Below, in pieces: positions 37,201-43,568 of a DNA stretch of 43,708 bases. A program made the translations under genes and the position numbers. The notes below the pieces were generated by a model. It saw nothing but the letters and a program-made list of their open reading frames with translations. It did not search any database and had not been told where the DNA came from. How positions within the stretch are numbered: position 1 is the first letter of the stretch; every line of letters starts with the position of its first letter. Source of the DNA: Candidatus Zipacnadia bacterium (GTDB lineage Bacteria; Armatimonadota; Zipacnadia; Zipacnadales; UBA5352); contig JALGSU010000039.1 in NCBI GenBank assembly GCA_029821735.1, positions 1 through 43,708 of the forward strand, written 5' to 3'.

Positions 37201-37486
37201 TCCTGGTCACCATCGCGCCGACCGCGACGTCGTTGCCGGAGTGAGCTTCGTGGGATTCCAGACACGAGCCCTCACGGCCGCCTGGCACGAAGCGCGATTC
37301 GCCACGCAGTTGCAGATCGTAGCCGTGGCCGGATGCGTCCCGGGCTTCCTGCCCCGGATCAAAGGGCCAGTTCGCGATCACGGCGTCTTGGGCCAAGGCC
37401 GCGTGAGTCGCCACCAGCAACACTGATCCGAGAACGACGAGGACGGTCCACCTGCAGTGATGAGCGGTTCCTCGAAGCATCAGCAT
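34229..37486 (-). CDS. Large secreted glycosidase-like protein with N-terminal LamG domain
   Basis: 1085 residues from ATG 37486 (or ATG 37480), 10 bp after the stop of the HEAT-repeat gene, with GGAG overlapping the end of that gene. Signal peptide ends near HAALAQ. LamG at 33-235 (VIANWPFDPGQEARDASGHG, FTIELWMKPKPQFNSQAR, LAFTYDGAGTGRFYFN, YFDDVRISRG). NEW3-like sandwich at about 245-345. Barrel-like core from PVILWGGGDLERVKDIGF through GRDDIWTWFDPAVRCPSKW and GIMYHGWGSLVPPLGEP. GATase-type domain (LDDYKVLVMPNCDVLPRSV, FQRRGGIIIADENLAPG). C-terminal sandwich ends GQWTIRVTELASG and RLRVKP. Paralogue of the following gene. Substrate unknown; the LamG domain suggests polysaccharide binding. 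Confidence 0.86.
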   Translation of the reverse strand: MLMLRGTAHHCRWTVLVVLGSVLLVATHAALAQDAVIANWPFDPGQEARDASGHGYDLQLRGESRFVPGGREGSCLESHEAHSGNDVAVGAMVTRSEGLTPEGAFTIELWMKPKPQFNSQARMTLLDKMYINSATPREDANRDYQLSVSRVGDYKVRFNALLGFDSEYVSFTSSECELSPDRWDYLAFTYDGAGTGRFYFNREPVGRQLYPGRGAIAPGRFFLAIGDRYGSTHSGTPAYFDDVRISRGIALPFAEKLTADISSPRRAFVRMEPDVEVALSVANDSGQPLTDVAVHVELGGVGRDLALPTLPVGGSHTMSVPIDTSVHPGSYTLTTTMQAVAGGERIAAEYTLPITIVPRKIAGAMPVILWGGGDLERVKDIGFTHQMKWLSSWGDVWNAGAPTDELSGPHRAAYLQDFEDHLIAGVGVFANCHPFGNMTRNKGRFSDWYQRRDRQGEGLGNVNGNYPEMQAFAFNVGASVVRTYGKMPALEAAMCESEMRDRTQVSFCDVDVAAYKRSAGVDIPPSVSQKTGVSYLDIPDFPADRIIEDDDPVLNFYRWFWGEGDGWPKLLSRISEGVKSTGRDDIWTWFDPAVRCPSKWGSGGNVDFLSQWSYSYPDPIKIGQAADELFAMADGHPGQGVMKMTQVIWYRSGTAPEAPEDPALRANWETEQPDAKFITISPDHLREAFWSKLSRPIQGIMYHGWGSLVPPLGEPGGYRFTNDNTWRVLQELVREVVQPLGPSLKMIPDRQTDVALLESFASQMFARRGSSGWGGSWEADLHLILQWAQLQPRVVYEETILRDGLDDYKVLVMPNCDVLPRSVADAVNAFQRRGGIIIADENLAPGVLADIHVQSMTRQGKNADQAKADLQTAAADMRTQLDDFYLRYGETSDPDVVPRFRQYGSTDYVFLVNDKRTFGDYVGHHGKVMEKGLPTETTVTVRREGGHVYDLVAHKRVDSQHTEDDMRIDVAMGPGGGQVFMITDRPIAKVSIDAPNAVRRGQQVEVNATVDDENGEAIAAVIPVHVQLLDPEQHDAELSGYYAARDGMVSVTFDLASNDAVGQWTIRVTELASGLTSDRRLRVKP

Positions 37487-37496
37487 ACCTCAGCTC

Positions 37497-38489
37497 CTAC
37501 TCGAGTACCTCGATCTGAACGGGCTTCCACACGCCTCCGGCACCTACCGTGTTCATCGCGCGGATCGTGATCTGGTTCGGGCCGCCCCAGTTGAGCTGCT
37601 CAGTCACGTCAACTTGGAACTCCCTGTCATATCCGCCCGGGCCCATGTCGTGATCGCCGACATACTCGCCGTTGACCCAGATCCAGGCACACTCGTCGAC
37701 GGCAAGACACCGCAACTCGATGGCATTGAACTTCTCGGGCTTCGGCGGCAGCGTGATCGTGCGGCGGTACCACGCCACCCCGATGTAGTCGTACCCCGCA
37801 GCCTGCCAGACCTGCTCGATGGCGATGTCGTCCCATGCGGCGTCATCGAAGTCGGCGCCATACCAGCTCTCGAGGTGCCCCGAACGGTCGGGGTCCAAGT
37901 GGAACTTCCAGCCATCCTTGGGCAGGTTGATAGTCTGAACGATGCTCACGTCGTGGTCCCAGTCCTGGCGGTCGCGAATGAGCACGAGGTCGCGGTGGAA
38001 CGGCCAGAGCGCCTTGTTGATCGTTTCGCGCATGGGGCCGTCCGAGTTCTCACGCGCGCTATTGAGTAGCGCCACCACATCTGCGTTTCGGGGCCGAACG
38101 TTGAGCAGGACGTCGACGGCTGTCCGACGCACGAACGGACTCTCATCGCCGATCACTTCGCTGAGCCGCAGTAACGCATCCGCGAGAGGGAGGCTCCCAA
38201 TCGCCAGCACCGCGGTCCGCCGCACCACAACGTCCGGGTGATCCAGCGCATCCAGCAACGCGGCGAGCCCGGCTTCGCCCTGCTCCCCGAGCAGTCGCGC
38301 CGCGGTGCGCGCCACCACTTGATTCGGGTCGTCCAGTGCCGCGACCAGAGCCGGCACGGCGTCCGCTCCCTGGCCGGCGACCCGTAGCAGCGCCATCCGA
38401 CGTGCAGCAGGGGACGCCTCCTGGGCCAGCACCGATACGCCTGAGATGAGGATCAAGAACCCACACAGCACTGCGGCCATTACGCGCAT
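37497..38489 (-). CDS. Secreted HEAT-repeat protein with GH2-type sugar-binding (jelly-roll) domain
   Basis: 330 residues from ATG 38489 with GGAGG at 7-nt spacing; signal peptide MRVMAAVLCGFLILISGVS. HEAT repeats span about 30-180 (AVPALVAALDDPNQVVARTA, GLAALLDALDHPDVVVRRTA, RLSEVIGDESPFVRRTAVDV). A galactose-binding jelly roll of the GH2 N-terminal type follows (DDAAWDDIAIEQVWQAAGYD, GVAWYRRTITLPPKP, CAWIWVNGEYVGDHDMGPGG, NQITIRAMNTVGAGGVWKPV). No catalytic barrel is present, so the jelly roll here is probably a binding module on a protein-interaction scaffold. It is tightly coupled to the LamG gene downstream, which suggests a joint job at the cell surface. Confidence 0.87.
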   Translation of the reverse strand: MRVMAAVLCGFLILISGVSVLAQEASPAARRMALLRVAGQGADAVPALVAALDDPNQVVARTAARLLGEQGEAGLAALLDALDHPDVVVRRTAVLAIGSLPLADALLRLSEVIGDESPFVRRTAVDVLLNVRPRNADVVALLNSARENSDGPMRETINKALWPFHRDLVLIRDRQDWDHDVSIVQTINLPKDGWKFHLDPDRSGHLESWYGADFDDAAWDDIAIEQVWQAAGYDYIGVAWYRRTITLPPKPEKFNAIELRCLAVDECAWIWVNGEYVGDHDMGPGGYDREFQVDVTEQLNWGGPNQITIRAMNTVGAGGVWKPVQIEVLE

Positions 38490-38910
38490 TGAATTGCCTC
38501 CGTCGCCAGGTTGACAGCCCCAGCATTGCGTCGCTCCTCTGGGGCCGGGGGGCGATAGCCCGGTGAGCTGCGGAGCCTCACCGCACCGCACTATCTTCGC
38601 CAGCGTTTAGCCAGCACCTGCGCTTCGAATTCCAGGTCCAGGCCCGGTGCGGCAGTCTGAGCACTCCAACCGCCGATAGCAGTAACATGGGCGCAATACC
38701 GACCTGGCGATTCTCGCGATGTGGACTGAGGGCATGTCGATCGCTGACCGCCTGCCCATCGTCGAGACCTCCTGGGCCCATATTCCCGCGCGATCAGCCC
38801 TGCGCCAACGGCAGGAAGTCTGCCTCACAGGCTGAACTCTCTCACTGCAGATGGTATCAAGACGGGGGCAAGACCAAAGCCACTGAGTATCACACTGCAA
38901 CCGGTATCAC
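38490..38910. other. Intergenic region, 421 bp, with repeat copy 5
   Basis: Between the 22-codon membrane-peptide gene and the HEAT-repeat gene, both minus strand. Apart from repeat copy 5 no gene is visible. The promoter of the HEAT/LamG operon is expected here but not identified. Confidence 0.5.
38805..38877 (+). repeat. Dispersed repeat, copy 5 (short form, near-consensus)
   Basis: Plus-strand orientation, dyad GGCAG/CTGCC at 38810-38824, then ACAGGCTGAACTCTCTCACT and GGTATCAAGACGGGGGCAAG. The upstream extension of copies 2-4 is absent. Unlike copies 2, 3, 4 and 6 it is oriented against the flanking minus-strand genes. Confidence 0.85.
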
Positions 38911-38979
38911 CTATTGGGGGCAGTTCAACACTATCAGCGCCACCACTATGCCCAGCAGGGACCCTATGGCTTCCATCAT
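38911..38979 (-). CDS. 22-residue hydrophobic membrane peptide, translationally coupled
   Basis: ATG 38979 overlaps the stop codon of the 66-codon gene (ATGA overlap), and the Shine-Dalgarno GGAGGT sits inside that gene's last codons (Y-G-G-K). The peptide starts MMEAIGSLLGIVVALIV and ends in NCPQ before TAG 38911-38913: a short head, one hydrophobic stretch of about 14 residues and a cysteine near the end. The perfect ribosome site, the coupling and the clean membrane-segment pattern support it despite its length. Function unknown; candidates are a small regulator or partner of the preceding membrane protein. Confidence 0.55.
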   Translation of the reverse strand: MMEAIGSLLGIVVALIVLNCPQ

Positions 38980-39176
38980 TTACCTCCGTATCTGCGACGA
39001 TGTTCCTTCTCCAGTTTCTCCACCCGTTCCCGTTTCTTATTCCAACTCTCCAGGGCCGCCCCGAGCGAGTTAACGAGCATGAACAGTGGTCCGAAGACAA
39101 CTACGGCGGCGGTCACGAGGATGAAGAGCACCCACGCACATATCGCCGCCACCACCAACACTGCAAGCACTTCCAT
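38976..39176 (-). CDS. 66-residue single-pass membrane protein with charged coiled-coil tail
   Basis: Start ATG 39176 with GGAGGTG 6-7 nt before; the same frame is open back to 39356, but that extension lacks a ribosome site and reads poorly. One long hydrophobic stretch (VLAVLVVAAICAWVLFILVT and AAVVVFGPLFMLVNSL), then an amphipathic basic/acidic tail (WNKKRERVEKLEKEHRRR) likely to form a coiled coil in the cytoplasm. No family recognised. Overlaps the 22-codon gene by 4 nt. Confidence 0.7.
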   Translation of the reverse strand: MEVLAVLVVAAICAWVLFILVTAAVVVFGPLFMLVNSLGAALESWNKKRERVEKLEKEHRRRYGGK

Positions 39177-39192
39177 CTGGACACCTCCATGT

Positions 39193-39356
39193 CTACCAAT
39201 CGGCGTCTGCTCCACCGCACAGAATGTCCGCGAGGCTCTCGCCGGTCTCCTCGCCCCACTGCTGCCAGCCAGTGGCGCCCAGAGGATGCCGCTCGCGCAG
39301 AGCAGCGTGACCGCCAACCGGATCGCGATCAAGCCCCGGGGCGCCGTTTCACGCAC
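39193..39356 (-). pseudogene. Possible small membrane-protein gene with a frameshift (doubtful)
   Basis: Upstream of the 66-codon gene, one frame reads a membrane segment (LIAIRLAVTLLCASGILWAP). Another frame, starting where the first turns to arginine-rich noise, reads an acidic tail (WQQWGEETGESLADILCGG) to TAG 39193-39195, just before the next gene's ribosome site. A one-base indel near 39270-39285 would join them into a protein of about 55 residues. There is no good start site, so this may be chance. Confidence 0.2.
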
Positions 39357-39374
39357 ATTTGAGCGTAATGCGAC

Positions 39375-40638
39375 TCAGCCTTTGAGCTGGTTTAGCAGGT
39401 CCACCGCAGTTTCGACGATCAGTTCGCCGAAGCCCGGCTCATAACGGCTGGAGTTCGCCTCGTACGCTCCCTCCTCGAACGCCCGGAGGGTCGGGATGTA
39501 CCCGATGCACCATTGTCTGTGCGAATGGCGAGCGGCGCTTGATCTCCAGCCCCAACTCCACGAAGAACTCTCCCGGTGCGCTGACAATGGCGAGGTCGCC
39601 AATGCGCAGAGCCTGTACGAGAGTGTTGTGGGCCGTCGGGGGCTCCTTCTCGGTGCGCCTCACCCGGCGTTGGAAGGAGCGTTCGCCCATGCGCACGCGC
39701 TCTCCGGCCTCGAGACGCTCCTCAATCTCCTGTGCCCTGGCGAGTTCGTCCTCCGTCGCCGGCGGGCGCGGGTCCAAGGTTACTTCCTTGAGCACACCAG
39801 CGATGGGTGCGTCGCCGGTGAATTCGGCCTCATTCCACGCCCACAGCGCGCTGGCGGCAACGACCGCTCCCGCACGTTCGCAGTGCTGGTAGCGGTCATT
39901 GCGCGGGGAGACGCCGCCAATGACGTCGATGTTGTTGATATCGCCCGAGGATCCATTGGACAGGGCCGCGACGAAACTCTCCGCCCGCAATCGCTGGATC
40001 AGCGTTGAGAAGAACCCGAAGTAGTCGCCGGAGATCGAGGTGTAGTCGTCCGGAATGCCCACATAGTGCAGAGCGTGGTTCCCCAGCAGGCCGATGGTCC
40101 GGCCGTCGGCGCCTCGCAGGACCATCACGCCTACCTCGGGGTCGGTCGGCCCGGCCGGCTCGATCACGTCCGGATTGCCGACGCCCGGATTGGTCTGGAC
40201 CGTGCCGTCGGCCATGCGGTAGCGGCGGTTGAATACCAGGCGCTCCTCGCTCGCGCTCGCCCACCCGGCCTCGGCTGGCTCGCGGGCCTCCCAGGCGATG
40301 CGCACTCCGTCGGCAATGCGGCGCCACAGCCACTGCGTGTACTCGTCGTCGCCAGTGTGTGGCCCCGTGTGTGTGTGGGTGCAGGCGATCATCACCTGCT
40401 CGGGCGGCAGACCCGTGGTCTGCGCTATGAGCGACCGGGCCTGATCGAGATACTCCCGGTTGATCCCAATGATATCGCAGACGGCGACCGCGATCGCGGA
40501 GCCGTCATCCGCGAGCACGAAGCTCCGGGCATGCAGCGGGTCGTGGACCGTGCTGGCGGTACGCTCCTCGAAATACCCTCTCATGTGCGTACCAAGGGGC
40601 GGGGTGATGTCAACACACGATGCGCCGGCGGTCAGCAT
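39375..40638 (-). CDS. Neutral/alkaline ceramidase-family hydrolase (frameshift near the C-terminus)
   Basis: Start ATG 40638 with GAGGTG before it, no signal peptide. Matches the N-terminal domain of the neutral ceramidase family: AGASCVDITPPLGTHMRGYF, metal-binding ACTHTHTGPHTG, LLGNHALHYVG, LSNGSSGDINNIDV, and a late strand LAIVSAPGEFFVELGLEI. In such genomes these single-domain forms are common and their true substrate (ceramide or another amide) is unknown. The main frame continues from SPFAQTMV into noise to 39439. The expected ending (IGYIPTLRAFEEGAYEANSS to LLNQLKG) lies in another frame that stops at 39375. Family members have several residues (pattern V.GYANG..) between MV and IGYIP, so a short deletion near 39508 is likely. 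Confidence 0.78.
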
Positions 40639-40738
40639 ACGAGCACCTCTTCTCGTGGTCTCGGCGGGCTGGGTGTCTGTCCTGTCTCCGCAAACGCCAG
40701 TCGAGCTGCTACGTCACTATCGCGAGCACTTGCTCCTA

Positions 40739-40800
40739 CCCGCGTCCTGGTGCCACCTGCAGTGAGAGTGTTCCGGCCTTCAGGCAGACTTCCTGCCAGC
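40739..40800 (-). repeat. Dispersed repeat, copy 6 (short form)
   Basis: Minus-strand orientation, dyad GGCAGACTTCCTGCC at 40783-40797, then (minus strand) AAGGCCGGAACACTCTCACT and GGTGGCACCAGGACGCGGG. It lies about 100 bp before the ceramidase-like gene and points towards it. The long upstream extension is absent. Confidence 0.8.
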
Positions 40801-40893
40801 GCGGCAAGGCTCAGCAGGGCGGCGAGTGTGACCGTGCATGTCTGGTAGCCAGAAGGACACGGGCGTCGATGCCGACGGGATGTGTGGGATCGA

Positions 40894-42894
40894 TCAGTTG
40901 CCCGCAGGCGCGAGGAGCGCCGCGCCCCGGGGAGTCAGCAGCGGCGGGATACCGCGCAGGTCGACGTAGAAGTCCTCCCACGTGGTGTGGCCCGGCCTCG
41001 CTGTGCGCAGCGTCCACACCGCGCCGGGCGACGGCTCCTCGAGCTCGATCTCGAACTGGTAGGTCTGCACCTGGTCGTCAACGCTTCCTACCACCTCGCC
41101 GACGGGGTTGATGAGCGTCGCCTGCACGCCCTCGCCCACGCCCTCACCCCAAACGCGGACGCCGAAGGTGGTGGTACCCTCGGGCACGTAGAACTGCAGT
41201 TCGCCGGCGAACTGCATGAAACGAAGTTCCTTGCCGCCGCCGGTGAGCGCCATCGGGTGCGACCAGTCGGAGAGGCGCATCTTGTTGCCGCCGCCGTCCG
41301 CGATGACGGTGTAGACACCGGTCTCGGGTGCGGTGAAGCCGACCGTGGCCTCGCCCTGGAAGGGTACCGAGGCCCGGTGGACGACCTCGCCTGAGGGCGC
41401 GGTGATCGTGACAGGCATTTCGACGCCGGCGTAGGTGCCGACCTGCGCCAGATCCCCACGGAAGCTGACCTGGTCGCCGGCGGCGGCGTAGACCAGGTAC
41501 TGGCCAACGCGCCGCTGCCACGGCCACACGGGAGTCGCGTCCTCGGGCTGGGTGGCCAGCGGCTGAAGCGCCAGGCCCTCGAGGCCCAGCCGCGGGATGT
41601 CGCGCAGGTTGATCTGCGGCATCCACCTCGCGAGGATTTCGGGGGTCAGCGTCACCCGGGTCTCTTCGCCCTGGGGATCGATGAGGACGAGGTCACCACT
41701 GACCCGATCGATGGCCACGCCTCCGTAGTCGAGGTAGGCCATGGGCTTGTCGAGACGGGTGTCGGTCACTCGCAGGTTGACGAACTCGGCGCCACCGCAG
41801 GCATCGTCGGTGTCGCGACCACTGCGGAAGACGATGGGGGCGATGTCCTTCTGGCCGGTGTTGACCAGCGAGCAGTCGACGAAGCGGACGAAGCCCTGCC
41901 TGGCGGGCTTGATGACGGCGATGCCCGCCCCGACGCTGCCCTCGACGCTGCAATCGACGAACTCAACCATCCCGCCCACGGCGGTCTCGATGGATCCGCC
42001 AGCGGCATAGGTGAAGCCCATCCCGCCGTCATTGACCGACCGGCAGTTCTCAAAGCGCATCGAGATCGGCTCGGAGGTGGCGTTGAGCGGGCTGATGGCG
42101 AGCACGTAACCATAGGTGCGGTTATTCTCGGTGAGGCAGTTACGCATGACGCAGTTGACCAGACGCTCGCCGGGGTTGTTGGGCTCGAAGTCGATGCCGG
42201 CCATGGGAGGAGTGCCAGCGGTATCGCGCATGACGGTGTTCTCGATGAGCAGGTCCTCAGCGGTGATGACGCTGATGCCCTGGCGGTAGTTGCGGATGCA
42301 GGTGACGTCCCTGATCTCGACGTTCTTGTTAGTGACCCCAGCGGTGGCGGTACCGAGGTAGATGCCGTCGCCGCCACTGTCGGCGAAGGTCAGGCCGAGA
42401 ACCTTGATGTTGCTGGAACTGCGGATGGAAAGGGCGTGTCGCCACTCAGCATGGGTGTACAACTCGGCGTTGTCGTAGTCCTCGCGCCACATGCGGAAGG
42501 TGGCGCCGTAGCCGCTGAGAATGATGTTCTCGGCATTCGAGGCGGTCATCAGTGTCGCGTTGCTGTCGTGGTACTCGCCACGCCTGGCGAGCAGTTCCAC
42601 GCCCTCCTCGAAGGTGATCTCTTGGTTGCTGACGAGGGTCAGCGGCATGACGATCCAGGGCCCGGTCATCGTGTCGACGATGAGCTTGGGGACGCCGGAG
42701 TTGATGGCGGCCTGAAGCTGGGCGGTGGAGTCCTCGGGATCGAAGCCCCAGGCGGAGGCCTTGGCCTCCTTGAGGGTACCGGCGGCGACGGCGGCGATGG
42801 TGGCCTGATCGGGCGCGAGCTGGGCGAGTGCCAGCGAGCACGATGCGAGCGCAAAAGCGAGCGCGGCGATGGCGGTGCGGCAGGATATACTCAC
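40894..42894 (-). CDS. Secreted right-handed beta-helix protein (pectin-lyase-like) with C-terminal beta-sandwiches
   Basis: 666 residues from GTG 42894 with GGAGG 8 nt upstream; the frame extends to a TTG at 42921 without support. Signal peptide (ISCRTAIAALAFALASCSLA) then STAQLQAAINSGVPKLIVDT, typical of the first turn of GH28/pectin-lyase-like helices. Helix rungs follow: NAENIILSGYGATFRMWRED, NIKVLGLTFADSGGDGIYLG, EDLLIENTVMRDTAGTPPMA, VEFVDCSVEGSVGAGIAVI. The last 200 residues form beta-sandwich modules (VTITAPSGEVVHRASVPFQG, WTLRTARPGHTTWEDFYVDL). Probably an extracellular polysaccharide-active enzyme; no catalytic Asp triad of GH28 could be confirmed. Confidence 0.85.
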   Translation of the reverse strand: MSISCRTAIAALAFALASCSLALAQLAPDQATIAAVAAGTLKEAKASAWGFDPEDSTAQLQAAINSGVPKLIVDTMTGPWIVMPLTLVSNQEITFEEGVELLARRGEYHDSNATLMTASNAENIILSGYGATFRMWREDYDNAELYTHAEWRHALSIRSSSNIKVLGLTFADSGGDGIYLGTATAGVTNKNVEIRDVTCIRNYRQGISVITAEDLLIENTVMRDTAGTPPMAGIDFEPNNPGERLVNCVMRNCLTENNRTYGYVLAISPLNATSEPISMRFENCRSVNDGGMGFTYAAGGSIETAVGGMVEFVDCSVEGSVGAGIAVIKPARQGFVRFVDCSLVNTGQKDIAPIVFRSGRDTDDACGGAEFVNLRVTDTRLDKPMAYLDYGGVAIDRVSGDLVLIDPQGEETRVTLTPEILARWMPQINLRDIPRLGLEGLALQPLATQPEDATPVWPWQRRVGQYLVYAAAGDQVSFRGDLAQVGTYAGVEMPVTITAPSGEVVHRASVPFQGEATVGFTAPETGVYTVIADGGGNKMRLSDWSHPMALTGGGKELRFMQFAGELQFYVPEGTTTFGVRVWGEGVGEGVQATLINPVGEVVGSVDDQVQTYQFEIELEEPSPGAVWTLRTARPGHTTWEDFYVDLRGIPPLLTPRGAALLAPAGN

Positions 42895-43568
42895 GGTCGG
42901 GACCTCCGTACACCGGGACAACCCGCATCAAACCGGGTCGGTTGGCGAACGAACTATCTGGTGCGGCGATTCGCCAAGGCAACCGCATGCCCCTTCTTCC
43001 CAGGCCGCAAAGCCCTGAAGAACCTGGTGATTGCCCGAGAGCGGAAGTCAATCGCCGAATAGCCGCAGCCCGGTTGAGGCGCCGAATAATGTCGGCGATG
43101 CGCGTTGCTCGACTGGGCATCGTCATCGCCCGTGTAACTCCGGCCGCTGTCGACGCGACTGCCAAGATCACCATGGTTCGCGATGGCGCCAGCTGGCAAG
43201 CCAGCGACTGGGCGTCGGGGAAGCCCTGGACACCAGTGTTCAGGAGTCTACCTGCACAGGGCGGCCCTGACCCCCAGCCTTGGCTGGAGCATTTCCTAGC
43301 ACCAGGATCCCAGGAGAGAACGGCACGCAGGGGCACTGTGTGGGCCGAGGCAGTCGGCCCCCTGAGCTCACATCTCCGCGCGGCTGGTCCAGAGACGACG
43401 GCAGGAAGTCTTCCGCACAGGCCGGAACGCTCTCACTGCGGGTGGTATCAAGACGGGGCAGGCTAAGTGTCCACAATAGTAACACAACACCTGGACTGAC
43501 TCCTGGGGGTGCAGGTCAGTCGACAGTCAGAAAAGCAATTGAGCAGAACAAGAGATTGCGCACGAGGA
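42895..43568. other. Intergenic region, 674 bp, with repeat copy 7
   Basis: The longest stretch without a convincing gene. It contains repeat copy 7 and a perfect small hairpin GCTGGC-AA-GCCAGC at 43192-43205. Open frames on both strands are arginine/proline-rich, lack ribosome sites and resemble no family; a plus-strand frame from ATG 43088 is the least bad but unconvincing. May hold a decayed gene or the promoter region of the beta-helix gene. Confidence 0.5.
43395..43463 (+). repeat. Dispersed repeat, copy 7 (short, diverged)
   Basis: Plus-strand orientation. GACGGCAGGAAGTCTTCCGC at 43397 replaces the usual CTGCC arm by CTTCC, which makes a new perfect dyad GGAAG-T-CTTCC at 43404-43414. 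The second block follows: ACAGGCCGGAACGCTCTCAC, then GGTGGTATCAAGACGGGGC. It points away from the beta-helix gene and towards the 3' end of the minus-strand gene at the right edge. Confidence 0.8.

Noticed and set aside
38687..39073. Plus-strand frame reading through repeat copy 5 (NGRKSASQAELSHCRW)
   Set aside because: No ribosome site and arbitrary flanks. The peptide similarity between copies is explained by nucleotide identity of the repeat.
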